The notes under the pieces were generated by a model. The model was not told the origin of the DNA. It made no database searches and saw nothing but the letters and a program-made list of their open reading frames with translations. This document shows positions 53,831 through 61,935 of a DNA stretch of 64,000 bases, in pieces. The translations under genes and the position numbers were made by a program. Source of the stretch: Vreelandella salicampi (GTDB lineage Bacteria; Pseudomonadota; Gammaproteobacteria; Pseudomonadales; Halomonadaceae). The stretch lies in NCBI RefSeq assembly GCF_013415105.1, contig NZ_JACCDF010000001.1, positions 186,001 to 250,000 on the forward strand. Direction: 5' to 3'. Within the stretch, counting starts at the first letter, position 1. Every line of letters starts with the position of its first letter.

Positions 53831-56053
53831 TTAATAGACATCTTCGAGGTATCTCCCCTCGGCCCTTAGCGATTCAACATCGGTAGATAAGGGCTTGAGA
53901 ATATCTTCAATAGCCTGCCTGACCCCTACCGCCATGTCTCGTCCGCCACAAACCAGAATCTGCGCGCCAGCGTCGACCATGCGCCGAACTGCTACCTGGT
54001 CCTGCCTGAGTTTGTCCTGAACATATGCGTGTTCATCCGATTGAGAAAACGCTGTATTGAGCCCTGTCAGCCGATGATCATTGAGGTAGCTTCCTAGCTC
54101 GGGTTGATACAGAAAATCCGATTGCGCATTACGCCCACCCCAATACAGGTACATCGGATTGCGTGCCGTATTTCGACGAATAAACCCCGCCAGCGGGCCA
54201 ATGCCAGCACCGGCCCCGATCAGGATAATCGGATGGCTCCCCACCGCTGGCCGGAATTCGGGGTTATGGCGAATAAAGCCATTGATACAGTCCCCCGGCT
54301 TAAGCCCGTAAAGATAACCGGAGCACAAGCCATCGGTTTGCTTACGGACGCATATCTCCAGTATGCCGTCTGAAGCGGAAGATGCCAGCGAATAGAACCG
54401 TGCAGCCTCCCCATTAGGAGGCATAACGCCAAGCAGATCGCCGGCTTCAAATAACGGGAACGCTCCTTTTCGCGAGAGAAACCTCGACCACCAGCCCTGT
54501 CTCGCGCCTGCCACTTTGAAACGCAGGATACTGGTCGGCGCCTGAACAGCCAGTCCGTAATCCGCACGCTCTACCAATTCCAGCGTTACCGTCGCTGGTG
54601 GCAATGGATCATAGGTCAGCATAAATGGAACGCCCATGTGCTCGCTGAGTCTCTCGCCCCACTCACTGAATTGCGAAGCATTGCATCGATTAATCCGTTC
54701 AATGGGATGCAAGCGCGCCAACCCTTTTTTATCCAGCGCAGCATCCACGTACAAAGCAAACTGACAAAAATTTGGAAACTGCCGGTCGCCGAAACCCAAG
54801 ACCGCATATTTCAGCGTTTTCTCGCCCTCGAAACCTTCGAGTCTCGCCATAAACCGTTGAGCTGACGCCGGTGCATCGCCGTCGCCATAGGTCGACGTTA
54901 GTACAAGCAGCGTGGAAGCCTGCGGATACTGATCAGCTAAGGCGTTCATTTCGCTGCAATGCACTTGAAAACCGGCCTTGTTCAGGGTCGCGTGAAGCTC
55001 ACGGGCAAAGCCCCACGTGGTGTTACCTTCAGAGCCGACGAGAATAATGGTATCCGCCTGAGCGACATCGGCATTGTTCGGCCTCAGTCCTGGCGACCGA
55101 CGCCGCTGCCACCAGATGCAAATGCCCGTAACTGCAAGCACCGGCACGGTAAGCGCCGCCGCACCAAGAATCAGGCCCAGCCACCACAGGCCCTCACCGG
55201 TATGCAGACTGACCACCCATTGCTTCAACGCGCTGCCTTCAGAGCGAGGCTGATACTTCAGCAGCTCCCCGGTCGCCTGATCGACAAACCCAGTGCCTTC
55301 ACGGGTCGTTAAAGAATAGACATCCTGAGGGTCATCAGGATAAGGAAACACCAGTTCCCGGAGGTCACCGAGTTCAACACTCATTAAAGCGCTCAGCGTT
55401 GCCACTGGCACGGGTTGCCCGCCCGAAACCTCAGCCGGAAAGGCTGGCCCCGTTTCGACAGGCTCGGGCAACAAACCAAAACGCTGCGCCGACATATAGC
55501 TGCCGGTCAATGCCGACAACAGCAAACCGAGAACGGCGAATCGCGCCAGTTCAGCGTGAATCCGTTTACCTCCGGAACCGGTAAATGGCTTTAATAATGC
55601 CTTCCAGCCACCGCTACGCCGGACCAGCAGCAGAATCCCCGAGATACACAGCAGCACCATCACCGCCGCTATGGTTCCAGCCAGCATTCGTCCGGCATCA
55701 TCAAGCAAAAACGAGCGATGCAGATCCTTGACCCAGATGAAAAAAGGTGAGGGCTCATAGGGTGCAACACGATCCCCCGTCATCGGATTGACCAAATCTG
55801 CCCCAGGCTGGCCATCGCGGTAGTAATAAACGATCACCTCCCCGGAAGCGCCGCGCACGATCTGTTCGGTTCCCGGATAATGGTTCACCACCCGTCCTGC
55901 CAGCTCGGCCACGCTCACCTCGCCATCGGCAGGTATCACTGCGGCGGCGCGGTCCATCACAGGTGCTAACGCAAGAATGGCCCCCGTGATAGCAAGCACT
56001 GCGAGCATCAACGCCGCCAGCAAACCTGGCAGCCCATGCAGCTGTCGCAACAT
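53831..56053 (-). CDS. PepSY-TM / flavodoxin / FAD-NAD(P)H reductase fusion
   Basis: 740 residues. The N-terminal half is a PepSY-associated membrane region with four helices (about 5-30, 120-145, 170-190 and 290-315). A flavodoxin domain follows (ILVGSEGNTTWGFA, LTSTYGDGDAP). A sulfite-reductase-like FAD/NAD(P)H module completes it (RFYSLASSASDG, IGAGAGIGPLAGFIRR, LVCGGRDMAVGV). It should pass electrons from cytoplasmic NAD(P)H to the periplasm, possibly for ferric or other metal reduction. It is third in an operon with PepSY and DUF2271 proteins, under the divergent two-component system. Confidence 0.9.
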   Translation of the reverse strand: MLRQLHGLPGLLAALMLAVLAITGAILALAPVMDRAAAVIPADGEVSVAELAGRVVNHYPGTEQIVRGASGEVIVYYYRDGQPGADLVNPMTGDRVAPYEPSPFFIWVKDLHRSFLLDDAGRMLAGTIAAVMVLLCISGILLLVRRSGGWKALLKPFTGSGGKRIHAELARFAVLGLLLSALTGSYMSAQRFGLLPEPVETGPAFPAEVSGGQPVPVATLSALMSVELGDLRELVFPYPDDPQDVYSLTTREGTGFVDQATGELLKYQPRSEGSALKQWVVSLHTGEGLWWLGLILGAAALTVPVLAVTGICIWWQRRRSPGLRPNNADVAQADTIILVGSEGNTTWGFARELHATLNKAGFQVHCSEMNALADQYPQASTLLVLTSTYGDGDAPASAQRFMARLEGFEGEKTLKYAVLGFGDRQFPNFCQFALYVDAALDKKGLARLHPIERINRCNASQFSEWGERLSEHMGVPFMLTYDPLPPATVTLELVERADYGLAVQAPTSILRFKVAGARQGWWSRFLSRKGAFPLFEAGDLLGVMPPNGEAARFYSLASSASDGILEICVRKQTDGLCSGYLYGLKPGDCINGFIRHNPEFRPAVGSHPIILIGAGAGIGPLAGFIRRNTARNPMYLYWGGRNAQSDFLYQPELGSYLNDHRLTGLNTAFSQSDEHAYVQDKLRQDQVAVRRMVDAGAQILVCGGRDMAVGVRQAIEDILKPLSTDVESLRAEGRYLEDVY

Positions 56054-56077
56054 AACGTTAGCTCCTGCTAAAACCTG

Positions 56078-56560
56078 TTATAGGTCGTATTGAAACGATT
56101 GAATGTAGCCACGCCCTGCTTGTGGCTGTCCGGAGCCCTCACTGGTTAGCGGCACGGCGATATCCGCCCGATGATCACGCATATCTTCAACAGCGGTATC
56201 AATGCGAATCTCATAACCGCTATCGATCAGCGCATCATCCAGATTCAGAGTGATTTTCATGGTACGACCACTGGCCAAACTCGCGCCGGTCAAGCCATCA
56301 TACTCGGCCGCATTCAGCCCACTGCCCCGCGCCCAGCCGCTCAAGTGTTTGTAGTACTTGGACTTTCCCCCGGCAACCCAGAGCGTTCCCTGGTACCTGC
56401 CGTTCGCATCCGCTAGGTAAAGCGCCAGGTACGCACCATCGCCAGCGTAATTTCTCAGCTCGGTCGTGAAAGTCACTTCACGTGCCTGGGCAAAAGCAGG
56501 CATGGTCAGTGCAGTGGTCAGCCCGAAGGCTAGACCCATCGCCAACAAGGTCTTTTTCAT
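56078..56560 (-). CDS. Periplasmic DUF2271 protein
   Basis: 160 residues. A signal peptide ends near PAFAQA, then DUF2271 with VTFTTELRNYAGDGAYLALYL, LWVAGGKSKYYKHLSGWARG and YEIRIDTAVEDMRDH. The family is found beside PepSY reductases and flavin transferases; its function is unknown. ATG at 56560 begins the signal peptide. It lies between the small PepSY gene and the reductase gene. Confidence 0.85.
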   Translation of the reverse strand: MKKTLLAMGLAFGLTTALTMPAFAQAREVTFTTELRNYAGDGAYLALYLADANGRYQGTLWVAGGKSKYYKHLSGWARGSGLNAAEYDGLTGASLASGRTMKITLNLDDALIDSGYEIRIDTAVEDMRDHRADIAVPLTSEGSGQPQAGRGYIQSFQYDL

Positions 56561-56588
56561 ATGGGTTCTCCTGATAAAGGTGCACCGG

Positions 56589-56990
56589 TTATTCGACCGT
56601 GACGCTGGGTCGACCACTGACGATCCCATTAGTCGGCGCTGCCGGCTGAACACTGCCCTGCATACCGTCACGTTTGTTGCTGTCATGGCGGTAATGATCA
56701 TCATCTTCATCGTCGTCGTCGTCATCTTCCCGCTCCAGCTCCATTAACATGAGTGATGCAGGAGAGTAGGACGCCTCGGCGCGAAAGCCCGCCGGGGCTT
56801 CGCCCTTAACCTCATAACAGCCGTCATCCACCTTGATGCGGTATATCGTCCAACCTTCGGCTTTAAGTTTCTGACGCAGGTTTTCCCGAGGCTGCCAAGT
56901 GTCCATGGGATCATCACAGTCATCATCTGCCAGTAGCGGCGTGCTCATAAAAGCTAAGGCGAGGCTTAAAATCACGGTGTTAGTCTTCAT
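56589..56990 (-). CDS. Periplasmic PepSY-domain protein with acidic tail
   Basis: 133 residues. A signal peptide ends near TPLLAD. A PepSY domain (LRQKLKAEGWTIYRIKVDDG) covers residues 30-90. A strongly acidic stretch (EREDDDDDDEDDDHYRHD) and a low-complexity tail follow, which could bind metal ions. ATG at 56990 follows AGGAGATATCC. It is the first gene of the reductase operon and probably a periplasmic partner of the PepSY-TM reductase. Confidence 0.85.
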   Translation of the reverse strand: MKTNTVILSLALAFMSTPLLADDDCDDPMDTWQPRENLRQKLKAEGWTIYRIKVDDGCYEVKGEAPAGFRAEASYSPASLMLMELEREDDDDDDEDDDHYRHDSNKRDGMQGSVQPAAPTNGIVSGRPSVTVE

Positions 56991-57033
56991 TGGATATCTC
57001 CTGTTAAGTTCACACCCCATACGTTATGCGCCC

Positions 57034-57052
57034 TACCTGACAGCGGCCTGAA
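57034..57052 (-). promoter_or_regulatory. Response-regulator operator, copy facing the PepSY operon
   Basis: On the minus strand TTCAGgccgcTGTCAGGTA matches 16 of 19 positions with the site at 57129 on the plus strand. Half-sites are 11 bp apart. It lies about 45 bp before the PepSY gene start. Confidence 0.68.
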
Positions 57053-57128
57053 CGCAGCAGATAATCCGCAGGAAAGTGAAGTGCTGGATGACACCACCGC
57101 AGATGAAAGAACCACCATGGCCGTGTTG

Positions 57129-57147
57129 TTCAGACGACTGTCAGGTA
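57129..57147 (+). promoter_or_regulatory. Response-regulator operator, copy facing its own gene
   Basis: TTCAGacgacTGTCAGGTA, the mirror of the site at 57034-57052, lies 55 bp before the response regulator start. Together they suggest autoregulation plus control of the divergent reductase operon. Confidence 0.68.
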
Positions 57148-57202
57148 CTTGCGGTAGTATCTTTTTCACAAGAAGGGATGAAAGTGAGAGGAGAGACGCA
57201 TA

Positions 57203-57868
57203 ATGCGGGTACTACTGGTTGAGGATACAACCGGCCTTGGCGAAGCAGTGCGCGATCAGATCGCTGATGACGGCCACGCGATAGACTGGGTTCAAAGCCT
57301 AAGCTTTGCCGAGGCCAGCGTGCAGACCACCGCCTACGACCTGGTCCTGCTCGACCTGATGCTGCCGGATGGCCATGGACTGACGTTTTTACGTAATCTA
57401 AGGGCCGCCGGGAATACTGCTCCCGTCATTATTTTGACGGCTAGAGACCAGGTCTCCGACCGGATAGAAGGCCTTAACGCCGGTGCCGATGATTACTTGA
57501 TAAAGCCCTTTGATCTTTCCGAACTTTCGGCTCGGGTGGCGGCGGTTGCCCGTCGTTACCGGGGTAACCCGAACCCGGTCATCCGTGTTGGGAACCTGGA
57601 GGTGGATCTGAATGACCACCGCATTCGTCGCCACGGCCAGACGGTTGAGCTTACTGCCCGCGAGTGGGCGATTTTCGAAGGGTTCATACAGCGGCCCGGC
57701 ATATTGCTGTCGCGCTCACAGCTGGAGGATCGCCTCTACGCCTTTGGGGCAGAAATAGAAAGTAATACCATCGAGGTTTATGTCAGCCGCTTACGAAAAA
57801 AACTGGGGCGCGATGCTATTGTTACCGTGAGAGGCATGGGCTATCGACTGGAAACACATGACCAATAA
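57203..57868 (+). CDS. OmpR-family response regulator
   Basis: 221 residues. Receiver domain with VEDTTG, phosphoacceptor in LLDLMLPDG near residue 51 and YLIKPFDLSEL; winged-helix output domain with LTAREWAIFEGFIQRPGI and IEVYVSRLRKKLG. GAGAGGAGAGACG precedes the ATG. It overlaps the kinase gene by 11 bp. Divergent from the PepSY-reductase operon, which it probably controls; the signal may be iron or redox state. Confidence 0.92.
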   Translation: MRVLLVEDTTGLGEAVRDQIADDGHAIDWVQSLSFAEASVQTTAYDLVLLDLMLPDGHGLTFLRNLRAAGNTAPVIILTARDQVSDRIEGLNAGADDYLIKPFDLSELSARVAAVARRYRGNPNPVIRVGNLEVDLNDHRIRRHGQTVELTAREWAIFEGFIQRPGILLSRSQLEDRLYAFGAEIESNTIEVYVSRLRKKLGRDAIVTVRGMGYRLETHDQ

Positions 57869-59186
57869 AAACAGCTTACAAAGACGCCTAGGCATTGGTC
57901 TCACCCTGGGCGTTACGCTTCTCTGGCTGTTCGGTGTAGCGGCTTCCGGGCTTGTCGCTCAACACGAAATGAACGAAGTCTTCGACAGCGCCCTTGAAGA
58001 AACCGCCCAACGCATTTTGCCGCTGGCCGTTACCGACATTCTGAACCGCGAAAATGGCACCGGTAACCTAACGGCCCCTGCCCTTAAAGAACACGACGAG
58101 TACCTCACCTATCTGGTCAGAGATGGCCAAGGCAACCTTTTGCTTCAATCTCACGATGCTGACATCAGCGTTTTTGGCGCCTTGCCGCAGGAAGGGTTTT
58201 CAAATACATCGACGCATAGAATATATGGCGCTTCTGCTGTCAGTGACACTCTTTACATTGAGGTAGCCGAGCCGTTAAACCATCGGCACGAAGCCGCTCT
58301 GGAGGCGGGTCTGGCATTGCTGACGCCTTTAATTTTTCTGATTCCGATCAGTCTCTTGGGTGTCTGGTGGATTGTCCGGCGTTCCCTGCGGCAGGTAGTC
58401 GAATTCCAGCGCTCGATAGAATCCCGAGGGGCGGGAGACCTTAGCCCCGTGGAGGGGAATCAGTTACCTACAGAGTTTGAGCCGATTGCTGTTGCCGTCA
58501 ACCGCTTGCTGGAACGATTGCACCGTGCGCTTGAAACAGAGCGCAGCTTTACGGCCAACAGCGCCCATGAATTACGCACCCCCTTGGCAACAGCCCTTGC
58601 CAAGGTGCAACGCTTGAAACACCAGATCCACAGCGATGCGCTAAAGTGCAATGTTGCCGAGGTGGAGGTAGCGCTTCGCAGTTTATCGACACTCTCCGAG
58701 AAATTGCTGGAACTGGCCAAAGCCGAAGGAGGTGGTGCAATTGCGCAACGTCCGCACAACCTAGCGCCCATACTGGCGATGATAGTGACGGATTTTGAAC
58801 ATCGGATCCCAGGACGAATTGTCCTGACCCTGCCCGAAGGCGAAGTGAACTCCTTCCTCGACCCTGACGCCTTTGCCATTCTAGTACGTAACCTGATTGA
58901 GAATGCGATAAAACACGGTGCCAGCCAAGAGCCGGTGGAGATCAACCTGAGCGCTGACGGTACCTTACGGATATGCAATGGCGGTAAAGTCGTGCCGGCG
59001 GATCAGCTTGTCCAGTTGCGCAATCGATTTGCTCGCTCAAAAACCAATGCGGATGGCTCTGGTCTCGGTCTGGCCATTGCCGAAGCCATCGCCGCAGGCG
59101 CCAACATTTGCCTGCACCTGCACTCTCCCGCAACCGGCAGGCAAAATGGCTTTGAAGCGGTACTCAATGTGGCAGTCGCTCGATAA
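57858..59186 (+). CDS. Sensor histidine kinase
   Basis: 442 residues, QseC/TctE-like. Two membrane helices (about 12-35 and 155-175) flank a periplasmic domain of about 120 residues. H-box FTANSAHELRTPLATALAKV, N-box VRNLIENAIKHGA and G-box GSGLGLAIAEAIA are present. It pairs with the overlapping response regulator. Its 3' end converges on the VIT-family transporter gene with an 11-bp gap. Confidence 0.92.
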   Translation: MTNKNSLQRRLGIGLTLGVTLLWLFGVAASGLVAQHEMNEVFDSALEETAQRILPLAVTDILNRENGTGNLTAPALKEHDEYLTYLVRDGQGNLLLQSHDADISVFGALPQEGFSNTSTHRIYGASAVSDTLYIEVAEPLNHRHEAALEAGLALLTPLIFLIPISLLGVWWIVRRSLRQVVEFQRSIESRGAGDLSPVEGNQLPTEFEPIAVAVNRLLERLHRALETERSFTANSAHELRTPLATALAKVQRLKHQIHSDALKCNVAEVEVALRSLSTLSEKLLELAKAEGGGAIAQRPHNLAPILAMIVTDFEHRIPGRIVLTLPEGEVNSFLDPDAFAILVRNLIENAIKHGASQEPVEINLSADGTLRICNGGKVVPADQLVQLRNRFARSKTNADGSGLGLAIAEAIAAGANICLHLHSPATGRQNGFEAVLNVAVAR

Positions 59187-59197
59187 TGAAACCATCT

Positions 59198-59887
59198 TTA
59201 TGCAACGACGCCGAAAACCCGCCCGACGCCTGCCGTCAGAGCCATGGCTAAGGCCCCCCAAAAGGTAACCCTGATGGCGCCGGAAATAATGGATGCGCCA
59301 CCTGCGCGCGCCGCCACGCTACCCAGAAGCACCAGAAAAACCAGAGACGACAGTGCAACAATCACAATGAGCAGATTGACCGGGGCTAACCATGCCATGC
59401 CTAACGGTAGCGCTGCTCCAACGACAAAAGAGCCCGCTGACGAAAAAGCGGCCTGAATTGGCCGGGCGTCACCGTCGACAGAAATGCCGATTTCATCGCG
59501 GGCATGCGCGCCAAGCGCATCGTGTTCCATCAGCTGTTCCGCGACCTGTTGTGCCAGCCGTGGCTCAACCCCTCTTTGTTGGTATATCTCGGCAAGCTCT
59601 CGTTGCTCAAACCCGAAATCTTCTTCCAGGGATTTTCTTTCCAATACCAAGTCGGCTTTTTCCGTATCTGATTGAGAACTGACGGAGACATATTCCCCTG
59701 CCGCCATCGACATGGCGCCTGCCACCAGCCCGGCAACACCCGCTAAAAGAATGCTCTCATGTGATGTCGAGGCAGCTGCCACGCCGATAATAAGACTCGC
59801 AGTAGAGACGATGCCATCATTTGCTCCAAGCACAGAGGCACGCAACCACCCGACACGATTAGACCTGTGAATTTCGTGATGGCTCAC
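59198..59887 (-). CDS. VIT/CCC1-family Fe(II)/Mn(II) transporter
   Basis: 229 residues. The family signature LGANDGIVSTASLIIGVAAA is near the start, followed by GLVAGAMSMAAGEYVSVSSQ, a cytoplasmic helical metal-binding segment rich in Glu (residues 75-130) and three further helices. Such proteins export or sequester Fe and Mn. The best start is GTG at 59887, after GAGGAGGTGTA; the family N terminus (SHHEIHRSNRVGWLRA) begins there. It is convergent with the kinase gene, close to the PepSY-reductase operon. Confidence 0.9.
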   Translation of the reverse strand: MSHHEIHRSNRVGWLRASVLGANDGIVSTASLIIGVAAASTSHESILLAGVAGLVAGAMSMAAGEYVSVSSQSDTEKADLVLERKSLEEDFGFEQRELAEIYQQRGVEPRLAQQVAEQLMEHDALGAHARDEIGISVDGDARPIQAAFSSAGSFVVGAALPLGMAWLAPVNLLIVIVALSSLVFLVLLGSVAARAGGASIISGAIRVTFWGALAMALTAGVGRVFGVVA

Positions 59888-60078
59888 ATTACACCTCCTC
59901 GTTTTTTTAAAATGTCGGAAAATCAATGCCTTTTATTCCAAAACGCAAGTCTCGACCGTGACGAGCCATCATGATTTGTTAATCATCACCTGCCAACGAA
60001 ACCATCCTTGCTTGGTCCATCATTCATATCGACGATAACCGTTCTGTTACTGCGTCGACAGGAGGGTAAATAGGTAAC

Positions 60079-60095
60079 CTTAAGGGCTTGTTAAG
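60079..60095 (+). promoter_or_regulatory. PmrA/QseB-type box upstream of the glycosyltransferase-two-component operon
   Basis: CTTAAG(5)GTTAAG, half-sites 11 bp apart, matches YTTAAK-N5-YTTAAK at all but one position. It lies 51 bp before the glycosyltransferase start, so the operon that carries the two-component genes may be autoregulated. Confidence 0.65.
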
Positions 60096-60111
60096 AAAGC
60101 ACCTGGATAGT

Positions 60112-60140
60112 GGCCACTCTCTAGTTTTACACGAGTGGCC
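60112..60140 (+). promoter_or_regulatory. Leader hairpin just before the glycosyltransferase start
   Basis: ggccactc and gagtggcc form an 8-bp stem with a 13-base loop, ending 5 bases before the ATG at 60146. It covers the only weak ribosome-binding sequence and could limit translation. The short T-rich sequence after it makes a weak terminator a second option. Confidence 0.5.
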
Positions 60141-60145
60141 CTTTC

Positions 60146-61273
60146 ATGACTGTACTCACCCGCTTACGCCGTCACACCGCCATGCGACGCTTGGGCAAAA
60201 CACTGGAAAAAAGTGCTAAAGCCTGGCTCTATCGCCGACTCGCCAGCTCCTTTGACCCCACCCATGCGTTCCCAGCTACCTTGGATGGTGTTACGCGCGT
60301 GCTGTTGGTTCGTCCCAATTTCCGCATTGGTAATGCCCTGATCAGCGCGCGGTTAATTGACGCCTTTGCGCGGGCGCGTCCTGATATTGAGATTGATTAT
60401 TTAGCCACCGATACGACCGTGTCACTGTTTAAAGGAATGCCACTGACGCACTGTCATGCGCTCAGCCGCGACATGCTGGTTCGCCCGTGGAAACTGCTTG
60501 CGCTGTGGCGAACGCTACGCCAGCGACGCTATGACCTGGCCATTCAAGTAGCCGACACGTCCTTGACGGGCTGGCTTTGTTTGAAAGCCGCCGGCGCACG
60601 GCGCACCCTAGGGGCTAATGCGCGTCTAGCGGGACGCTATGATGCTGTCTATCCCTTGCCTCTCGGGCAGACGCATGCCTATGACATGGCGGCCACCATC
60701 GCGCACTCTCTCGGGCTTGACTGCGAAACACGCCCGTGGATGATGATCTCGGACACAGAACAGGCGCAGGCACAGACGCAACTCAAGCAGTTGTCTCACG
60801 TTCCCTTCGACGTTGGGGTCTTCGTGGGGGGCCACTTGAATAAGCGCCTTCCTTTGGCCTTCTGGCAAGCGCTGTGCGATGCACTCAACGCCCGCGGTAT
60901 TCGCTTTATTCTGCTCATCGGTCCGGAAGAGGCCGCGCTGCAGCCGGCGCTTCAACACCATGTCGGCCGCCACGGCCATATCGCCCCTAGCATGCCGCTA
61001 CGCACCTTTGCTGCAACGCTGGGGCAGCTTCCGCGCATAATCACGCCGGATACGGGGCCCATGCACATGGCTGTCGCGCTAGATGTACCCGTGACGGCGG
61101 TACTGAACGTCGCAGGTTCACAAAAGTTTGCCCCACGGGGTCATGCCGATCAGGTATTGTTATCGCCTACCCCGGCAGAGGTCGTTGATACGATCACTCA
61201 AACGACGTGCTCTGCGCCCGTATCGCCTTGTGCTACAGGAGATGGTGTTTCGCCATGCGACTCTTACTCGTAG
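60146..61273 (+). CDS. Glycosyltransferase family 9 (heptosyltransferase-like)
   Basis: 375 residues of the GT9 two-domain fold. Markers are VLLVRPNFRIGNALISARLI near residue 52, GARRTLGANARLAGRYD, and the C-terminal ITPDTGPMHMAVALDVPVTA that binds the sugar nucleotide. GT9 enzymes usually transfer heptose to the LPS core; the acceptor here is unknown. ATG at 60146 is used; another at 60182 is possible. Its end overlaps the response regulator gene by 19 bp, so lipopolysaccharide modification and the regulator are co-expressed. Confidence 0.87.
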   Translation: MTVLTRLRRHTAMRRLGKTLEKSAKAWLYRRLASSFDPTHAFPATLDGVTRVLLVRPNFRIGNALISARLIDAFARARPDIEIDYLATDTTVSLFKGMPLTHCHALSRDMLVRPWKLLALWRTLRQRRYDLAIQVADTSLTGWLCLKAAGARRTLGANARLAGRYDAVYPLPLGQTHAYDMAATIAHSLGLDCETRPWMMISDTEQAQAQTQLKQLSHVPFDVGVFVGGHLNKRLPLAFWQALCDALNARGIRFILLIGPEEAALQPALQHHVGRHGHIAPSMPLRTFAATLGQLPRIITPDTGPMHMAVALDVPVTAVLNVAGSQKFAPRGHADQVLLSPTPAEVVDTITQTTCSAPVSPCATGDGVSPCDSYS

Positions 61274-61935
61274 AAGATGACGTGAGTTTGGCATCTGGCA
61301 TTCGCTTGGCGTTGAAGTCAGAGCGGTACACGGTGGATCATTTAAGCGATGGCCACCAGGCATTAGCCACCTTGGAGAGCCGCGAACCGCTTGATGCTGT
61401 CATTCTGGATCTTGGGTTGCCCGGCGTCGATGGCATTGAGGTATTGCGCGCGGCACGTCGCCGCCACAATCACGTTCCCGTGCTTATCCTCACAGCACGC
61501 GACGCCATCGAAGATCGCATCACGGGCTTGGACGCCGGCGCCGATGACTATCTCATCAAGCCGTTTGAAGTGGCCGAACTCAAGGCACGTCTGCGTGCCT
61601 TGCTGCGACGCAGTGCCGGGAAAGGCATCAGCGTCCTAACGTGTCGTGGTATCGAGCTCTCCCCCGATACGCTGCATGTTACTTACCAAGAGCAAGCGAT
61701 AACGCTATCTCGCCGCGAATTTACACTTTTATACGAGATGATGAGCCACCCAGGGCGTGTTTTCACCCGTGAGACCCTCACCCAACTGGTATACGGCTGG
61801 GAAGATGAGGTTGAGAGCAATGCCATCGAGGTGCATATCCATCACCTGCGCAAGAAGTTTTTCGCTAACCTTATCCGCACCGTGCGGGGTATCGGCTACG
61901 TGCTAGACGCTGACATACCGACTTCAACGCCATGA
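61255..61935 (+). CDS. OmpR-family response regulator, PmrA/QseB-like
   Basis: 226 residues. Receiver with VEDDVSLASGIRLAL, phosphoacceptor in ILDLGLPGVDG near residue 51 and YLIKPFEVAEL; winged-helix domain with LSRREFTLLYEMMSHPGRV and IEVHIHHLRKKF. ATG at 61255 starts the receiver domain and overlaps the glycosyltransferase gene; the kinase start overlaps its stop by 4 bp. It is the likely binder of YTTAAK-type boxes at 46773, 60079 and 63715. Confidence 0.92.
   Translation: MRLLLVEDDVSLASGIRLALKSERYTVDHLSDGHQALATLESREPLDAVILDLGLPGVDGIEVLRAARRRHNHVPVLILTARDAIEDRITGLDAGADDYLIKPFEVAELKARLRALLRRSAGKGISVLTCRGIELSPDTLHVTYQEQAITLSRREFTLLYEMMSHPGRVFTRETLTQLVYGWEDEVESNAIEVHIHHLRKKFFANLIRTVRGIGYVLDADIPTSTP

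Noticed and set aside
53632-53841. 69-codon minus-strand frame overlapping the end of the PepSY reductase gene and the MerR gene
   Set aside because: It has an ATG 8 bases before the reductase stop but no clear ribosome site, overlaps the MerR coding end, and matches no family I know.
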